A DNA stretch of 64,000 bases, from positions 186,001 to 250,000 of the forward strand of contig NZ_JAJOYX010000002.1 in assembly GCF_022565915.1 (NCBI RefSeq). Direction: 5' to 3'. The stretch is from Nesterenkonia sp. LB17. Lineage in GTDB: Bacteria; Actinomycetota; Actinomycetes; Actinomycetales; Micrococcaceae. Below are positions 41,828 to 51,900 of this stretch, piece by piece (position 1 is the stretch's first letter; every line of letters starts with the position of its first letter). The notes beneath the pieces are model-generated. The model made no database searches. It was not told the DNA's origin and saw only the letters and a list, made by a program, of their open reading frames with translations. The position numbers were made by a program, and so were the translations under genes.

Positions 41828-43093
41828 TCAGAGCACCGGCCGCAGCGGGATCAGCGCCCACTCCGTCGCGCGCGCCATCGGGTGGCGTTCCCGCCAGGTA
41901 TCAGCACTCACGACCTCGCAGTGCTCGCTGTCGCTCTGGAAGACCTTCTCCATCTCGGCGGCGAACCCTGGGTCGATGACTTCGACGTTGGACTCGTAGT
42001 TGAAGGACAGCGACAATCTGTCGATGTTGGCCGTGCCGATCGTTGACCACTCGCCGTCGATCGTCGCGGTCTTCGAATGCATCATGCTGCTCGCGTAGAG
42101 CAGGATCGAGATGCCGGAATCGAGCATCTCCCCGAAGAAGCCTCGGGACACCCAGTCCGCGAGCACGTGGTTCGAATCCTTGGGCACCATGACCTGCACG
42201 TCCACGCCGCGCTCCGCGGCGAGCTTCAATGCTCGCAGGATCTGCTGGTCCGGGATGAAGTAGGGGGTCGAGATCCAGATCCGCTCGTTGGCTCGCTCGA
42301 TGGCCTTCAGGTACATGTTGCGGATCGGGTACACCAGGTCCACCGGCAGATTGGCGACGACGCGGACCGACGGATCCCAGCTGTCCGGGGCGATCCAAGA
42401 AATCCGCTCCGCCGCGGGTCGATCCTCGTTCCACAGTCGCGCGATGGTCTGGCGGAGCCCCCAGACGGCGGGGCCCACCTCGCGGAGGTGGGTGTCGCGC
42501 CATTTCTTCGCGTAGAGAGAGCCGATGTTGTATCCGCCGACGAAACCGACCGCGTCGTCGACGACGAGGATCTTGGAGTGATTGAAGCCTGTGGACCGAA
42601 TGGGAGCCTTCCAGAAGCTTCGTCCCGCCGCCGGCATGCGATAGACCCGGATGTCCTCATCGAGCTGCGCGTAGAAGGAACGCGGCACCACGAGGTTCGC
42701 GAATCCGTCATAGATGATGAACACCTCCACTCCGCGACGAGCCGCCGCGTTGAAGGCGTCGATGAACTGCTGGCCGACCTCATCGTTCTTCCAGATATAG
42801 GTCTTCATCAGAACCGAATCTTCTGCCGCGCCGATGGCCTCGAGCATGTCCCCATAGAGCGCTTCACCATCGGTGTAGATGCGCATCGGGGACTCTTCGA
42901 CCTCGGTGTGGAACGTTCCTGGGCGGGGAGCGTCCCGATCCTTGCGCTGGCCGTGCTTGAAGAGATCCACCGCCACCACCGAGAGTGCCGCCACCGTCGG
43001 AACCGCCAGGGCGGAGGCCGCGACCGCAAGCGGAAGAGTCTTGCGCGGAGACCGACGGCTGACGAGGTGTCGCTTGTGCATCAGGAAGCTCAT
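41828..43093 (-). CDS. phospholipase D family protein, cardiolipin synthase-like
   Basis: A 421-residue protein with one N-terminal membrane helix (about 21-42) and two PLD active sites: NHSKILVVDDAVGFVGG and MHSKTATIDGEWSTIGTAN. Each has the HxK(x)4D signature followed by the Gly/Asn-rich loop. Spacing and the segment FFGEMLDSGISILLY are those of bacterial cardiolipin synthases (ClsA/ClsB type), which join two phosphatidylglycerols. The usual two N-terminal helices of ClsA are reduced to one. The start at 43093 is a plausible ATG. It is convergent with the SDR gene. Confidence 0.88.
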   Translation of the reverse strand: MSFLMHKRHLVSRRSPRKTLPLAVAASALAVPTVAALSVVAVDLFKHGQRKDRDAPRPGTFHTEVEESPMRIYTDGEALYGDMLEAIGAAEDSVLMKTYIWKNDEVGQQFIDAFNAAARRGVEVFIIYDGFANLVVPRSFYAQLDEDIRVYRMPAAGRSFWKAPIRSTGFNHSKILVVDDAVGFVGGYNIGSLYAKKWRDTHLREVGPAVWGLRQTIARLWNEDRPAAERISWIAPDSWDPSVRVVANLPVDLVYPIRNMYLKAIERANERIWISTPYFIPDQQILRALKLAAERGVDVQVMVPKDSNHVLADWVSRGFFGEMLDSGISILLYASSMMHSKTATIDGEWSTIGTANIDRLSLSFNYESNVEVIDPGFAAEMEKVFQSDSEHCEVVSADTWRERHPMARATEWALIPLRPVL

Positions 43094-43285
43094 GGAGCCA
43101 CTCTAATTGGCCGGAGCATTCACACACGTGGTGGACGCGTCACACTGGATGCCCCGCCAGCCGACACCTCTTGACCTGGTGGCCGCCAGGGTCTCTCATG
43201 GAGTCATCGACTGGGTCCGTGTCACCTTCTACACAGGGTTCCGGCCAGTTGGACCCAGCCGGCCGCACCCGGAAGAGAGCCTGTC

Positions 43286-43699
43286 ATGGTGCGCATGTTG
43301 CTTCAGGCCGCGATCAATGTGGTGATGGCCGCCGTCGCAATGCTGGTGGCCGGAACCTTGATCGATGGTGTGACCCTCCAGCCGGCGGGATTCGTCACCG
43401 CCGTCGTCGTCTTCGTCCTGGCGCAGGCCATCCTGGGTCCGTTCGTGTTCAACATGGCCCGCCAGTACGCCTCCGCAATCCTCGGCGCGGTCGGCCTGGT
43501 CTCAACCCTTCTGGCCGTATGGGTTGCGACCCTCGTGACGGACGGTCTCACGCTCTCTACGCCGATGGCGTGGATCTTGACGCCTCTGGTGGTCTGGATC
43601 ATCACGGCTCTGGGCACATGGATACTCGGGTACCTCGTGCTCAAGCGCTGGTGGGACAAGCGCGCTGAGGAGAAGAACATCCGCCAAGCCCTCGCATGA
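43286..43699 (+). CDS. phage-holin-family (4-TM) membrane protein
   Basis: A 137-residue protein with four hydrophobic helices spaced as in the Phage_holin_4_2 family of chromosomal membrane proteins: LLQAAINVVMAAVAMLVAGTL; VTAVVVFVLAQAILGPFVF; ILGAVGLVSTLLAVWVATLV; WILTPLVVWIITALGTWILG, then a basic tail. Despite the name, these chromosomal members are not linked to lysis. Its stop overlaps an alternative start (43696) of the channel gene, so the two are one transcription unit. Confidence 0.82.
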   Translation: MVRMLLQAAINVVMAAVAMLVAGTLIDGVTLQPAGFVTAVVVFVLAQAILGPFVFNMARQYASAILGAVGLVSTLLAVWVATLVTDGLTLSTPMAWILTPLVVWIITALGTWILGYLVLKRWWDKRAEEKNIRQALA

Positions 43700-43749
43700 G
43701 CCCAGCGGCCGGTGGCACCGGTGGTCCTGAACAGAAGGAGCCCGGAGCG

Positions 43750-45024
43750 ATGCCCGGTGTGAACAGCCAGGCGACGCCGACCGCGACCACGCTGCTGAGA
43801 CTGTCGGTCCCGGCGATCCTCATCGGTGTCGTCTCGGCGCTGGGGCTGTTCCTCGTGGAGGGAACAGCTCACCTGCTTGAACACGTCCTATGGGTGGACC
43901 TCCCCGGCCTGTTCAACCTTGATCCCGACTCGGGTTGGTGGATCTTTGCGGTCCTGAGCGGGGTGGGTCTGGCGGTCGGGGTCGTCTGTACCTTCGCCCC
44001 TGGTCGCGGCGGACGTGACTCTGCCACCGTGGAGCTGCTGGCGCCGCCGCTGCCGCTCGCCGCCGTGCCGGGACTCATCCTCGTGAGCCTGCTGGTGCTG
44101 GCCGGAGGCGTCAGCCTCGGTCCAGAATCGCCCATCATCGCGATCAACACGGCCATACTGGTGGCGCTGATCGTGAGATTCTGGCCGCGCATCGACGTGA
44201 AGCTCGTGATGCTGATGACGGCTGCGGGAACCATCGGGGCCCTGTTTGGAACGCCGGTGGCCGCCGCGCTGGTATTGACCGGAGTAGTGGCGGCTGCCAA
44301 CACCGGGGGCGCGCTCTGGGACAGACTCTTCCTGCCGCTCCTCGCCGCGGCGACCGGCTCCCTGACGGTGCGCATGCTCGACGGCCCCCAGTTCGGGGCC
44401 ACGGACATGCCGCCCCTCGGGGCGCCGCATCCGTCGGATCTCCTGACCGGCGCGCTCGTCGCCTGTGCCGCCGCGCTGGTCATTCTCGCAGGGGCCTCCG
44501 TCTTCAGGGCGCTGCATGAGAGTTTTCGCAGGCTGCGGAGCCCGCTGCTCTACACCACGTTGGGCGGAGTCATCCTCGGGGGACTCGGCGCGCTCGGCGG
44601 GCCGGTGACGCTGTTCAAGGGCGGCCAGCAGATGGCAGATCTCATCCGAGGTGCCGAGGACCTGACCACCGCAGAGCTGCTGCTCATCGTTGCGGTCAAG
44701 CTGACGGCGCTGCTCGTGGCAGCCACGGCCGGATTCCGCGGAGGCCGCATCTTCCCTGCGGTCTTCATCGGAGCAGCGGTGGGCCTCGTGGCTCAGTCGC
44801 TCATGCCCGAGGTCCCGCTGGGTCTGGCGCTCGCCTGCGGGATCCTCGGGGCCGTGCTCGCCGAATCCCGCGACGGGTGGATCGCGCTGTTCATCGCCGT
44901 CGTCGTGGTCGGGGACATCTCGGTTCTGGCCGTCCTGTGCGTGGTGGTCCTGCCCGTGTGGCTCCTCGTCATGGGCGCACCGAAGATGCTGGTTCCCACG
45001 GCGGATCATCAGGTATCCGCGTGA
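43750..45024 (+). CDS. ClC-type chloride channel/ion channel protein
   Basis: Membrane protein of ~424 residues of the voltage-gated chloride channel (ClC) superfamily. The selectivity-filter region is seen in GGVSLGPESPIIAIN (GxExP motif), GTIGALFGTPVAAALVL and FRGGRIFPAVFIGAAVGLV. ATG 43750 is preferred since AAGGAG lies 8-13 nt upstream; an in-frame ATG at 43696 overlaps the previous gene but lacks a ribosome-binding site. ClC proteins transport Cl- or F-, or exchange them with protons. This member lacks C-terminal CBS domains and is shorter than the E. coli type. Confidence 0.88.
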   Translation: MPGVNSQATPTATTLLRLSVPAILIGVVSALGLFLVEGTAHLLEHVLWVDLPGLFNLDPDSGWWIFAVLSGVGLAVGVVCTFAPGRGGRDSATVELLAPPLPLAAVPGLILVSLLVLAGGVSLGPESPIIAINTAILVALIVRFWPRIDVKLVMLMTAAGTIGALFGTPVAAALVLTGVVAAANTGGALWDRLFLPLLAAATGSLTVRMLDGPQFGATDMPPLGAPHPSDLLTGALVACAAALVILAGASVFRALHESFRRLRSPLLYTTLGGVILGGLGALGGPVTLFKGGQQMADLIRGAEDLTTAELLLIVAVKLTALLVAATAGFRGGRIFPAVFIGAAVGLVAQSLMPEVPLGLALACGILGAVLAESRDGWIALFIAVVVVGDISVLAVLCVVVLPVWLLVMGAPKMLVPTADHQVSA

Positions 45025-45088
45025 CTCCGGTCTCGTCTGGTGAGTTCCGTTGGTCGGAACTACTCACGGGGCAATAAGGTAGTGCTCC

Positions 45089-46579
45089 GTGAGCACTCAG
45101 ACCCCCGCCTCCCAGACTTCCGCGCCCCGGCAGCTCGGGACCCTCGACCGGTATTTCCACATCACCGCCCGCGGCTCGAGCATCGGTCGGGAGGTGCGCG
45201 GCGGACTGGCCACCTTCTTCGCGATGTCCTACATCATCGTGTTGAACCCGCTGATCATCGGTGCCTCAGCCGACTCCACCGGGAACTTCCTCGGCGGCGG
45301 CTCGGAACCGAACCTGCCCGCCGTCGCCGCCGCGACCTCACTGATCTCTGGTCTGATGACCATCCTGATGGGCGTGATCGGCAAGTTCCCGATGGCCGTC
45401 TCCTCCTCGCTGGGGCTCTCGGCCTTCATCACCTACGGCATCGTCGTGCTCCCGGGCATGACCTGGGCCGATGCCATGGGACTGGTGGTCATCGAAGGTG
45501 TGATCCTGCTGGTCCTGGTGCTCACCGGCTTCCGCTCCGCCATCTTCAACGCCGTCCCCGGCGCGCTGAAGATCGCGATCAGCGTGGGCATCGGGCTCTT
45601 CATCGCCCTGATCGGCATGGTCAACGCCGGCTTCATCCAGAACAATCAGGGCACCGGACTGGAGCTCGGCGTCGGCGGCTCCCTCTTCGGCTGGCCCATC
45701 TTCATCTTCCTCATCGCGATGTTCGCCCTGTTCGCCATGTGGGCCGCGAAGGTTCGCGGCGCGATCCTCTACTCGATCGTGGGCGCCACGGTGCTCGCGA
45801 TCACCCTGGAATCGGTGTTCCGCATCGGTCCGCAGACTGCCGCAGACGGCACCGAGAACCCCTACGGCTGGGGCCTGACCGTCCCGACGCTGAACCAGGA
45901 CTGGCTGACCATGCCGGATCTGAGCCTGATCGGTGACTTCAACCTGCTGGGCTCCTGGCAGAGCATCGGCGTGGTCGCGGCCACCCTCGCGATCTTCACC
46001 CTGCTGCTGGCCAACTTCTTCGACCTGCTGGGCACGATGGTGGGCGTCTCCAACGCCGGCGGGATCAAGGACGCCGACGGCGAGATCCCGCACTCCCGCC
46101 GGATCATGGTCGCCGACGCGGTGGGCACCATCGGTGGCGGCGTGGGCTCCACCTCGGTGAACTCAGGGTTCATCGAGTCCACCGTTGGCGTGGGCGACGG
46201 CGCGCGGACCGGTCTGGCCAACGTGGTCACCGGCGTGCTCTTCCTGGCCACCATCGTGCTGGCCCCGCTGGCCGCCGTGATCCCCACCGAGGCGGCCTCA
46301 GCCACCCTGGTGCTGGTCGGCTTCCTGATGATGCAGCAGATCGTGCGGATCGACTGGACCGATGTGGAGATGGCGATCCCCGCCTTCATGACCATCGTGG
46401 TCATGCCCTTCTCCTACTCGATCACCAACGGCATCGGCGCAGGATTCATCAGCTACGTGGCGATCAAGGTCTTCCGCGGCAAATGGCGTGAGGTGCACCC
46501 GCTGATGTACGTCACCGCGGCGCTGTTCGTGCTCTATTTCATCTCCGGGCCCATCCAGGAGGCTCTGGGAGTCGGCTGA
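45089..46579 (+). CDS. NCS2 family permease, AzgA-type purine transporter
   Basis: A 496-residue proton-coupled nucleobase permease of the AzgA branch. It begins GTLDRYFHITARGSSIGREV, then GGLATFFAMSYIIVLNPLII (helix 1). SSSLGLSAFITYGIV and GLFIALIGMVNAGFI follow, and VGSTSVNSGFIESTVGVGDGARTG, near the substrate motif of helix 10, is read here as two adjoining conserved blocks. The start is GTG 45089. AzgA proteins import adenine, hypoxanthine or guanine. No purine-salvage gene is adjacent; it is a single transcription unit after the ClC gene (64-bp gap). Confidence 0.92.
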   Translation: MSTQTPASQTSAPRQLGTLDRYFHITARGSSIGREVRGGLATFFAMSYIIVLNPLIIGASADSTGNFLGGGSEPNLPAVAAATSLISGLMTILMGVIGKFPMAVSSSLGLSAFITYGIVVLPGMTWADAMGLVVIEGVILLVLVLTGFRSAIFNAVPGALKIAISVGIGLFIALIGMVNAGFIQNNQGTGLELGVGGSLFGWPIFIFLIAMFALFAMWAAKVRGAILYSIVGATVLAITLESVFRIGPQTAADGTENPYGWGLTVPTLNQDWLTMPDLSLIGDFNLLGSWQSIGVVAATLAIFTLLLANFFDLLGTMVGVSNAGGIKDADGEIPHSRRIMVADAVGTIGGGVGSTSVNSGFIESTVGVGDGARTGLANVVTGVLFLATIVLAPLAAVIPTEAASATLVLVGFLMMQQIVRIDWTDVEMAIPAFMTIVVMPFSYSITNGIGAGFISYVAIKVFRGKWREVHPLMYVTAALFVLYFISGPIQEALGVG

Positions 46580-46639
46580 CCCCGCTGCAGAACGGGCATG
46601 CGTGCAACGTGGTCCTGCGGCGTGCGGCTCGCCTGGCAT

Positions 46640-46720
46640 GTGAGCGTGGCACGGGTCACGGGAAGCATCCGGATCAACGCGTCGGTGGATCGCGTCTTCG
46701 ACACGGTCGCTGAGGCTCCG
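46640..46720 (+). pseudogene. SRPBCC protein, N-terminal stub
   Basis: From GTG 46640 the frame reads ARVTGSIRINASVDRVFDTV, the first strand and helix of an SRPBCC/polyketide-cyclase-like protein, and then changes into unrelated Pro/Ser/Arg-rich sequence. Only about 25 residues of homology remain of the normal ~150. It is best explained as the surviving 5' end of a deleted gene, next to the flavodoxin. Confidence 0.45.
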
Positions 46721-46858
46721 GCACCAGATCCGAGCCTCCCGAAGTCCCGACCGGGCACAGCGCCGCGTATCCGCAGCTGTCACGGAACATGGGACTTAAG
46801 GTCCTGGTGCCCTCCTGAGCGGCGGCGAGAAGATGGGCCCTGAAAGGAGAACGACATC

Positions 46859-47371
46859 ATGGATGCTGTCATCGTCTACGAGTCCGCGTGGGGAAACACC
46901 AAGATCATCGCCGAGGCGGTGGCGGAGGGACTGGCCGCCACCATTGATATCGGGATGGTCCTCGATGTCAGCTTCGCCCCGCCTGCCGACATGGTCAAAG
47001 CCGACCTGCTCGTCGTCGGCGCCCCGACCCATGCCTTCGGGCTGAGCCGACCACAGACTCGCGAGGAGGCCGCTAGGCGTGGCGGACACCCCGGGGAGAC
47101 GGGACTTCGGGAGTGGATCAGCGCCGCCGGCGACGTCCACCTGCCGGTCGCGGTGTTCGACACCCATGTCCGCCATCCGAACCTCCCAGGTGCGGCCAGC
47201 AAGAAGGCCGCGAAGCTGCTGCGCAGCCGCGGCGCCTCGCTGCTTGCGAAACCAGAGAGCTTCTACGTCGAGGGCTATGAGGGCCCCGTCCTGCCCGGGG
47301 AGATCGACCGAGCCACGAAATGGGGTGCCGAGCTGGCTCAGCGGCTGCCGGAGAGCTCCCGTGTGGCCTGA
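46859..47371 (+). CDS. flavodoxin family protein
   Basis: A 170-residue flavodoxin-like protein. The N-terminal FMN-phosphate loop is YESAWGNTKIIAEAVAEGL, the usual S/TxxGNT pattern. The second block is LLVVGAPTHAFGLSRPQTRE, and the FMN ring loop region is VFDTHVRHPNLPGAASKKAA. AAAGGAG lies 9-15 nt before ATG 46859. These short flavodoxins may serve as electron carriers; no redox partner is adjacent. Confidence 0.9.
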   Translation: MDAVIVYESAWGNTKIIAEAVAEGLAATIDIGMVLDVSFAPPADMVKADLLVVGAPTHAFGLSRPQTREEAARRGGHPGETGLREWISAAGDVHLPVAVFDTHVRHPNLPGAASKKAAKLLRSRGASLLAKPESFYVEGYEGPVLPGEIDRATKWGAELAQRLPESSRVA

Positions 47372-47792
47372 TCGGAGCGTCCCTCGCGCTTCTGGTCCCG
47401 GTGAAGCCTGAGGTCTATTCGATGCTCGGGACCTGGCTCGCGGACCTCTCGCCCTGGAGGTTCGGCGTGCTTCACGATCTGTGGGACCGCACCTTTGGTG
47501 CGCACCCGCAGGTCTGGGGCGCTGTGCTGGGCGTGGGTTATGAAGCCGTGATCGGAGTATCGGCGCTGTCACGGAACCCACGCCGCAGGCTCTCCTCGGC
47601 CTCAGCGGGGTCGTACTCTTCAAACTGGGACTGCTGGCCCTGGGTCTGTGGTGGTGGGCCCTGCCGTGGCTGGCCGTGCTCATCCCGACGATCGTCTTCA
47701 CCGCTGGTTCGCCAGCTCGCCTGCTCGCGGGCCCGGTGAGTGGCTCAGGCCAGGTCCATGCCGGGACGATGACGTCAATACCAGGCGGCTGA
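47366..47792 (+). pseudogene. truncated, frameshifted membrane protein
   Basis: Two coding-like segments in different frames join into one hydrophobic protein: VPVKPEVYSMLGTWLADLSP through FGAHPQVWGAVLGVGYEAVIG in the first frame, then, after a one-base shift at about 47581-47594, LLGLSGVVLFKLGLLALGLW and WALPWLAVLIPTIVFTAG. No proper start codon is seen at the 5' end, which overlaps the flavodoxin stop. Family not recognised. The 3' end runs into the convergent DUF805 gene. Confidence 0.5.
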
Positions 47793-48284
47793 GAACTCTG
47801 CGTGGTGCTTCTCCGGGGCGGAGGCCCGCATGAGGAGGACCAGCACCACGAACCATCCGACGATGGGAATGAACCCGAGGAAGAACATCGACCCGGGGAG
47901 CCCGGAGTCGTGGAGTCGGCGCCAGGTGACAGCGAGCAGCGGGGGGATGGTGAGCGCCGCGATGAGCAGATGCAGGCAGAGGATGGCGGCTGCGAAGACC
48001 GCGCCGAAGCCTTCGAGCCAGACGCTGGGGGAGAAGCCAGCGATCCCGAAGAGGTTCTGCGCGTCGGTCACTATATCTTGGGCGAACAGTGTGCTGATGG
48101 TGATGATGGCCGTCATCCCGATGGCGGCGTGGACGAGGATCAGGAACAGGAAGGGCCACCAGAACTCCGGGCGGGTGGAGTAGCCCCTGAACTGGACGTA
48201 GTTCTCGAAGAAGGACGAGAGTGTCGCGTCTGGCCCGTAGACATCGCCCACTGGCCACGTGGTCTGACCGGCGTATGACTGCAT
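47775..48284 (-). CDS. DUF805 family membrane protein
   Basis: A 169-residue protein with the DUF805 hallmark: a short hydrophilic N-terminus, then NYVQFRGYSTRPEFWWPFLF (F-x-G-x-x-x-R-x-E-F/Y-W), three or four helices, and TWRRLHDSGLPGSMFFLGFI (RRLHDxG motif). The function of DUF805 proteins is unknown. The gene stands alone and points away from the SOS-controlled dnaE2 operon. Confidence 0.9.
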   Translation of the reverse strand: MQSYAGQTTWPVGDVYGPDATLSSFFENYVQFRGYSTRPEFWWPFLFLILVHAAIGMTAIITISTLFAQDIVTDAQNLFGIAGFSPSVWLEGFGAVFAAAILCLHLLIAALTIPPLLAVTWRRLHDSGLPGSMFFLGFIPIVGWFVVLVLLMRASAPEKHHAEFSAAWY

Positions 48285-48467
48285 TGCACCTCCTCGATCT
48301 GCTCATGCGGAGAAAGGGTCGAGAGACCGTCTCGATTGAGCACACTCTGATCGTTTTTTGTCATGAAATAAAGAGTCTTTGGTCCTATTGACTTTTTTGG
48401 CCGATCTCATGCGGGACGGCTGCCGTGCAGTGACCCGTGTCCGTGCCCGGTCCTAGGCTCACCTCTG

Positions 48468-48496
48468 TTGCTATCGAATGTATGTTCGAATACGAT
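48468..48496 (+). promoter_or_regulatory. SOS (LexA) box inside the -35/-10 promoter of the dnaE2 operon
   Basis: -35 TTGCTA (48468-48473), 17-bp spacer, -10 TACGAT (48491-48496). The spacer holds TCGAAT-GTAT-GTTCGA (48474-48489), a one-mismatch match to the actinobacterial/Bacillus SOS box TCGAAC-N4-GTTCGA. LexA bound here would exclude RNA polymerase directly. Confidence 0.85.
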
Positions 48497-48561
48497 GAGG
48501 CTTCCGGGCTTCCCATCGGCTTCGTCATACCTCTTGGAGACATGAAAGAGGGAGCATGCCC

Positions 48562-48912
48562 ATGTCCACTGTTATTCGTCCCGAAGCCGACCGAGCACCC
48601 CGCCGCGGAGCGGTGACGCTCACCGAATCCATCGATGTTGAATGCGACGAGCAGTTCCTGCCCCATCGGGTGATCTGGAAAGAGCGGAGGCACCTCGTGG
48701 TCGAAGCCCCTGTCCGCTGGTATCAGCGGCGCAGCTGGTGGCTGGAGGAGCCCCGTGCCGAGCGAGGTCGCCCCGGACTGGTGGCTCATGAGATCTGGCG
48801 GCTGCAGGTCCAGCTTGAAGCCACATCCCGCACCGAGGCCGCCGAGGTGCACACCATTGATGTCAGCCGGCATCTGGCCTCCGGGCGCTGGCGTCTGGTG
48901 CGGGTCCATTGA
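48562..48912 (+). CDS. DUF6504 family protein
   Basis: Small protein of 116 residues (118 from the alternative ATG at 48556). ATG 48562 has the better ribosome-binding spacing to GGGAG. The sequence has the DUF6504 pattern: ESIDVECDEQFLPHRVIWKE, then RWYQRRSWW, EIWRLQVQLEA and a basic WRLVRVH end. In many Actinobacteria this family sits between imuB and dnaE2. Its function in the mutasome is not established. The stop overlaps the TTG start of dnaE2 by 4 nt, so both are translated together under the SOS promoter. Confidence 0.83.
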   Translation: MSTVIRPEADRAPRRGAVTLTESIDVECDEQFLPHRVIWKERRHLVVEAPVRWYQRRSWWLEEPRAERGRPGLVAHEIWRLQVQLEATSRTEAAEVHTIDVSRHLASGRWRLVRVH

Positions 48913-51900
48913 CCTTCACCCACCTGAATGTGGCCAGCTCCTTCAGCAGCCACTACGGCACCAATCGGCCTGAGGAACTGGTGGCCGCCGCCGCGGCGGA
49001 TGAGATGACGGCGCTGGCCATCACCGATCGTGACGGGCTCTACGGGGCGGTCAAGCACCTCGGCGCCTGCATCGACCTGGGCATCGCACCGATCCTCGGG
49101 GTCAGCCTTGCCGTGGAGGACCGCGGCCGGGCCGTGGTCCTCGCCAGCAATGCCTCCGGAGGGTATGCGGCGCTGTGTCAGCTGATCTCCCGCGCCCACG
49201 AACGCCCGCAGGGCGAGGCCGCCCGGGTGACCCTGCAGGATCTGGCCGAGTGCGGGTCACCCGGGGAGGGCCAGGTGCGCCGTCGGCTGTTCGTCCTGGC
49301 CGGGCCGGAGAGCGAGATCGGTGCCGCCGCGGCCTCACGGGATTACCGCAGCACCCGGGCACTGCTGCGCCAATGGCGTGAGGTGCTCGGCGAGGCGCTG
49401 CGGGTGGAGGTCGTCTCCCATCTGGCGCCTCCGGGGGAGCCGCTGTCCACCGCCCATGCGGTCCGGATGCTCAGCGCGGCCCAGGTCAGCCGGGTCACCC
49501 CGGTGCTGACCAATGCGGTGCGGCTGCTGAGCACCGATGAGGCCGCCACCGCTGATGTGTTGGACGCCGTGCGGGTGCTCTCGGACCTGCACAGCACCTC
49601 GGCGCTGCAGCCCACCGATCAGGGCTGGCTGAAACCGGCCGCGGAGATGAAGGCACTGGCCGCAGAGATCTGCGCGGCCAGCAGCACCCCGATCCCGGCC
49701 GAGGAGCTGCTGATCAACACCGAGGCGCTGGGGCGCCAGTGCCAGCTGGATCCGGTCACGGACATGGGCTGGGGCCAGCCCAAGGTGCCCGAGACCTCCG
49801 TGATCGGGATCGAGGGAGATCCGGATGAGGAGCTGCGCGCCCGCTGCGAAGCAGGCCTGGCGGAGATGCTCGCCCAGGAGAGCGCGGCCGAAGCGAGCGC
49901 TGGCCAGAGAAGCGCGGGTGTGGCCCGGGCGCGGCTGGAGCACGAGCTGAGCATCATCGCCGACCTCGGCTTCGCCCCCTATTTCTTGACCGTGGCCGAG
50001 GTGGCCCGGCTGATCCGCGAGATGGGGGTCCGTGCCGCGGCCCGCGGCTCGGCGGTCTCCTCGCTGGTGGTCCACGCGCTGGGGATCAGCCCCATCGATC
50101 CGCTGCAGCACGGACTGATCTTCGAACGCTTCCTCTCCCGCCGGCGCTCCACCCTTCCCGATATCGACATCGACGTGGAGTCCTCCGAGCGGCACCGGAT
50201 CTACCGAGCCGTGTTCAGACGCTTCGGGGCCCAGCGGGTCACCCTGATGAGCATGCAGAACGCCTACCGGATCCGCGGCGCGGTCCGGGACGCCGGGCTC
50301 GCACTGGGGCTCCCCGAGGAGGAGATCGACCAGCTGGCGGAGATCATGTGGCGCTTCCCCGCCCGGGAGTTCCGCCGCGCCCTTCAGGAGAAGCCCGAGC
50401 TGCAGAGCCTGGCCGAGCGGATCGAGACCGAACGCAGCTCCGGACGCCAGCAGCTGGACCTGCTGGTGGACCTCTCCGAACGCCTGGACCGGCTGCCTCG
50501 GCACATCTCCACCCACCCCTGCGGCGTGATCCTGGGCAACGACAACCTGCTCAAGCTCACCCCGGTGGAGCGCTCGGGCGTCAACGGGCTGCCGATGAGC
50601 CAGTTCGACAAGGACGATATGGACCCGATGGGGTTCATCAAGCTCGACATCCTCGGGGTGCGGATGCAGTCGGCGATCGCCTATGCCCTCACCGAGCTCG
50701 AACGCACCACCGGGGAGGTGATCGACATGGTCAAAGACGTGGACTATGCCGATCCCGCGACCTTCGCGATGATCCAATCCACCCATACCCTGGGCTGCTT
50801 CCAGATCGAGAGCCCCGGGCAGCGCGAGCTGATCGGCAAGCTGGTGCCCAAGACGCTCAATGACCTGGTGGTGGACATCTCGCTGTTCCGCCCCGGGCCC
50901 ATGGGCTCTGGCATGGTCAAGCCCTACCTGGAACGCCGCCACGGCTACGAGACGGTGGGCTACCCGCACCCCGATCTGGCCGAGATCCTCGACGAGACCT
51001 ACGGGGTGGTGGTCTTCCACGAACAGGTGCTGCGGATCTTCGACACCATGACCGGCTGCGGCCTGGACGTGGCCGATGAGCTGCGCCGCGCGATGAGCAA
51101 GGACAAGTCAGGACCCGTGGAGATCTTCTTCCGCGAGGAGACGGTCAAGCGCGGCTACTCCGCCGCGGTGATCGACCGGGTCTGGGAGATCCTGCTCAGC
51201 TTCGGCAGCTTCGGATTCTGCAAGGCCCACGGGGCGGCCTTCGCCGTGCCCACCTACCAGTCGGCCTGGCTGAAGACCCATCACCCCGCGCACTTCCTCT
51301 GTGGACTCTTCGAACATGACCCGGGCATGTACCCGCTGCGGCTGCTGGTCTCCGAGGCCCGCCGGCTGAAGATCCCGCTGCTGCCGATGGACGTCAACCG
51401 CTCCACCAGCAGCTACCACGTGGAGGCGACCTCGGTGGCGGGGCTGCCGGTGTGGGGTATCCGGATGTCGCTGATCGGGCTGAAGGGGATCTCCAAGGCC
51501 GAGCTGCGCCGGATCGAGGCGGAGCAGCCCTTCGCCTCGCTGGCGGACCTGCGCGACCGGTCCCGGTTGAAACGCTCCACGCTGCGCGATCTGGCCAAGG
51601 TGGGCGCCCTGGACTGCCTGCTGCCGGAGGGTCGGAAGAACCGCAAGGACCTCATCCAGTGGGTGGAGTCCACCAACCTGGAGTACGCCAAGAAGCTGCC
51701 GGTGCGCCAGGTCCAGGGTCAGCTGTCGCTGCCCATCGGGGACGTGGAGATCGCGAACATGCCCACCGGTGCGGGGGAGCTGGAGGCCCGGGAGATCGTC
51801 ACCACCGAGCTGGACCTGACCTCGCTGGACACCAGCGGGCACGTGATGGACTTCCATCACCCGGTGCTGCAGGCCGCCGGGGTCACCTTCGCCGAAGACC

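Noticed and set aside
42160-42182. tRNA T-arm-like GTGGTTCGAATCC
   Set aside because: Lies inside the phospholipase D coding region and lacks the other arms of a tRNA.
43286-43699. prophage holin
   Set aside because: No other phage gene is present; the family is common as a chromosomal four-helix membrane protein.
49335-51020. 561-codon minus-strand frame
   Set aside because: Antisense shadow of dnaE2 with no recognisable motif.
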